Shown here: one piece after another, positions 5,408 to 5,704 of the stretch | Position numbering within the stretch: position 1 is the stretch's first letter | Layout of the letters: each line of letters starts with the position of its first letter | Assembly (NCBI GenBank): GCA_022564135.1 | Contig: JADFLZ010000165.1 | Span: 1 to 5,704 of the forward strand | Direction of reading: 5' to 3' | Source: Candidatus Zixiibacteriota bacterium | GTDB taxonomy: Bacteria > Zixibacteria > MSB-5A5 > GN15 > FEB-12 | Length of the DNA stretch: 5,704 nucleotides | Position numbers and translations under genes: made by a program | The notes under the pieces: generated by a model | Told to the model about the DNA's origin: nothing | Seen by the model: the letters and a program-made list of their open reading frames with translations, nothing else | Database searches by the model: none

Positions 5408-5704
5408 ATGGGAATTGATTTCTCTGCAAACATTTCTAAAGAAGATAATCTCTGCCGCTCGTTCTTTCTATCAGCAATGAAGTTTGGCGACAAGATAGCT
5501 TATAAGGCCGATGGAGGTCAGGGCAAATCATATAGTTACAGAGAGGCTCTGGAAATCGTAAGCCAGTTCGGCGCTGGAATCAAAGACAAATGCAGCGGCG
5601 AAACAGAGATCGGACTTCTTTCTGAAAACAGACCCGAATGGCCGATTTCTTATCTGGCAATTTTAAATTCAGGTAAGACCGTGGTGCCCATCGATGCCAA
5701 TTTG
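5408..5704 (+). CDS. AMP-forming acyl-CoA synthetase (long-chain fatty-acid-CoA ligase type), N-terminal part only
   Basis: The first 99 codons are present and the frame continues past the right edge. The segment has the typical start of the ANL (acyl-CoA synthetase) superfamily: a helix followed by KFGDKIAYK, then a tyrosine-rich SYSYREALE, then GLLSENRPEWPISYLAILNS and VVPIDANL. The last two correspond to the family's well-conserved first Rossmann-like subdomain. Family members activate a carboxylic acid with ATP to an acyl-AMP and transfer it to coenzyme A, usually in the cytoplasm or at the inner membrane. The P-loop and C-terminal motifs that would show substrate class lie outside the window, so chain length and even the acceptor are open. 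No signal peptide is seen. The ATG at 5408 follows an in-frame TAA four codons upstream. Only a weak AAGAG lies before it, rather far away; an ATG at codon 24 is less likely because it would remove conserved N-terminal sequence. Confidence 0.9.
   Translation, partial: MGIDFSANISKEDNLCRSFFLSAMKFGDKIAYKADGGQGKSYSYREALEIVSQFGAGIKDKCSGETEIGLLSENRPEWPISYLAILNSGKTVVPIDANL

Overview
The window holds two tandem, same-strand paralogous genes for large secreted proteins on the minus strand. One is complete (5187 to 2746) and one is cut by the left edge (2389 to 1). A divergently oriented plus-strand gene, the start of an AMP-forming acyl-CoA synthetase, runs off the right edge from 5408. No RNA gene, CRISPR array, insertion sequence or frameshift was seen.

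The two secreted proteins share one architecture. In order these are a signal peptide, an N-terminal domain of about 210 residues, a fibronectin-III-like domain, a seven-bladed propeller of LVIVD-type repeats (the 'choice-of-anchor B' family) and two dockerin-like modules at the C-terminus. The modules are joined by a cysteine-rich linker and hold four Asp/Asn-rich calcium-type loops. Such C-termini, with phrases like CCxGSRGDINGDGD and NILDLTF.IDYIFRG, recall Zixibacteria and neighbouring uncultured phyla (Latescibacteria, Calditrichota and other FCB-group lineages). That placement is from memory of family style, not a search.

Layout: 1-2389, propeller gene B, lacking about 18 codons plus the stop if it ends like its paralog. 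2390-2745, a gap with a strong terminator for the upstream copy and the leader of gene B. 2746-5187, propeller gene A, complete at 813 aa. 5188-5407, a divergent promoter region with several small direct and inverted repeats. 5408-5704, the first 99 codons of the acyl-CoA ligase. The terminator suggests A and B are separate transcription units that arose by duplication. Nothing in the window links the ligase functionally to the secreted proteins.

The most interesting points are these. A His/Trp residue recurs at the equivalent place in all seven blades and is fully conserved between the paralogs. A double dockerin stands where related proteins carry other C-terminal anchors. Divergence between the two copies is uneven, with a conserved propeller and a fast-changing Fn3-like domain.
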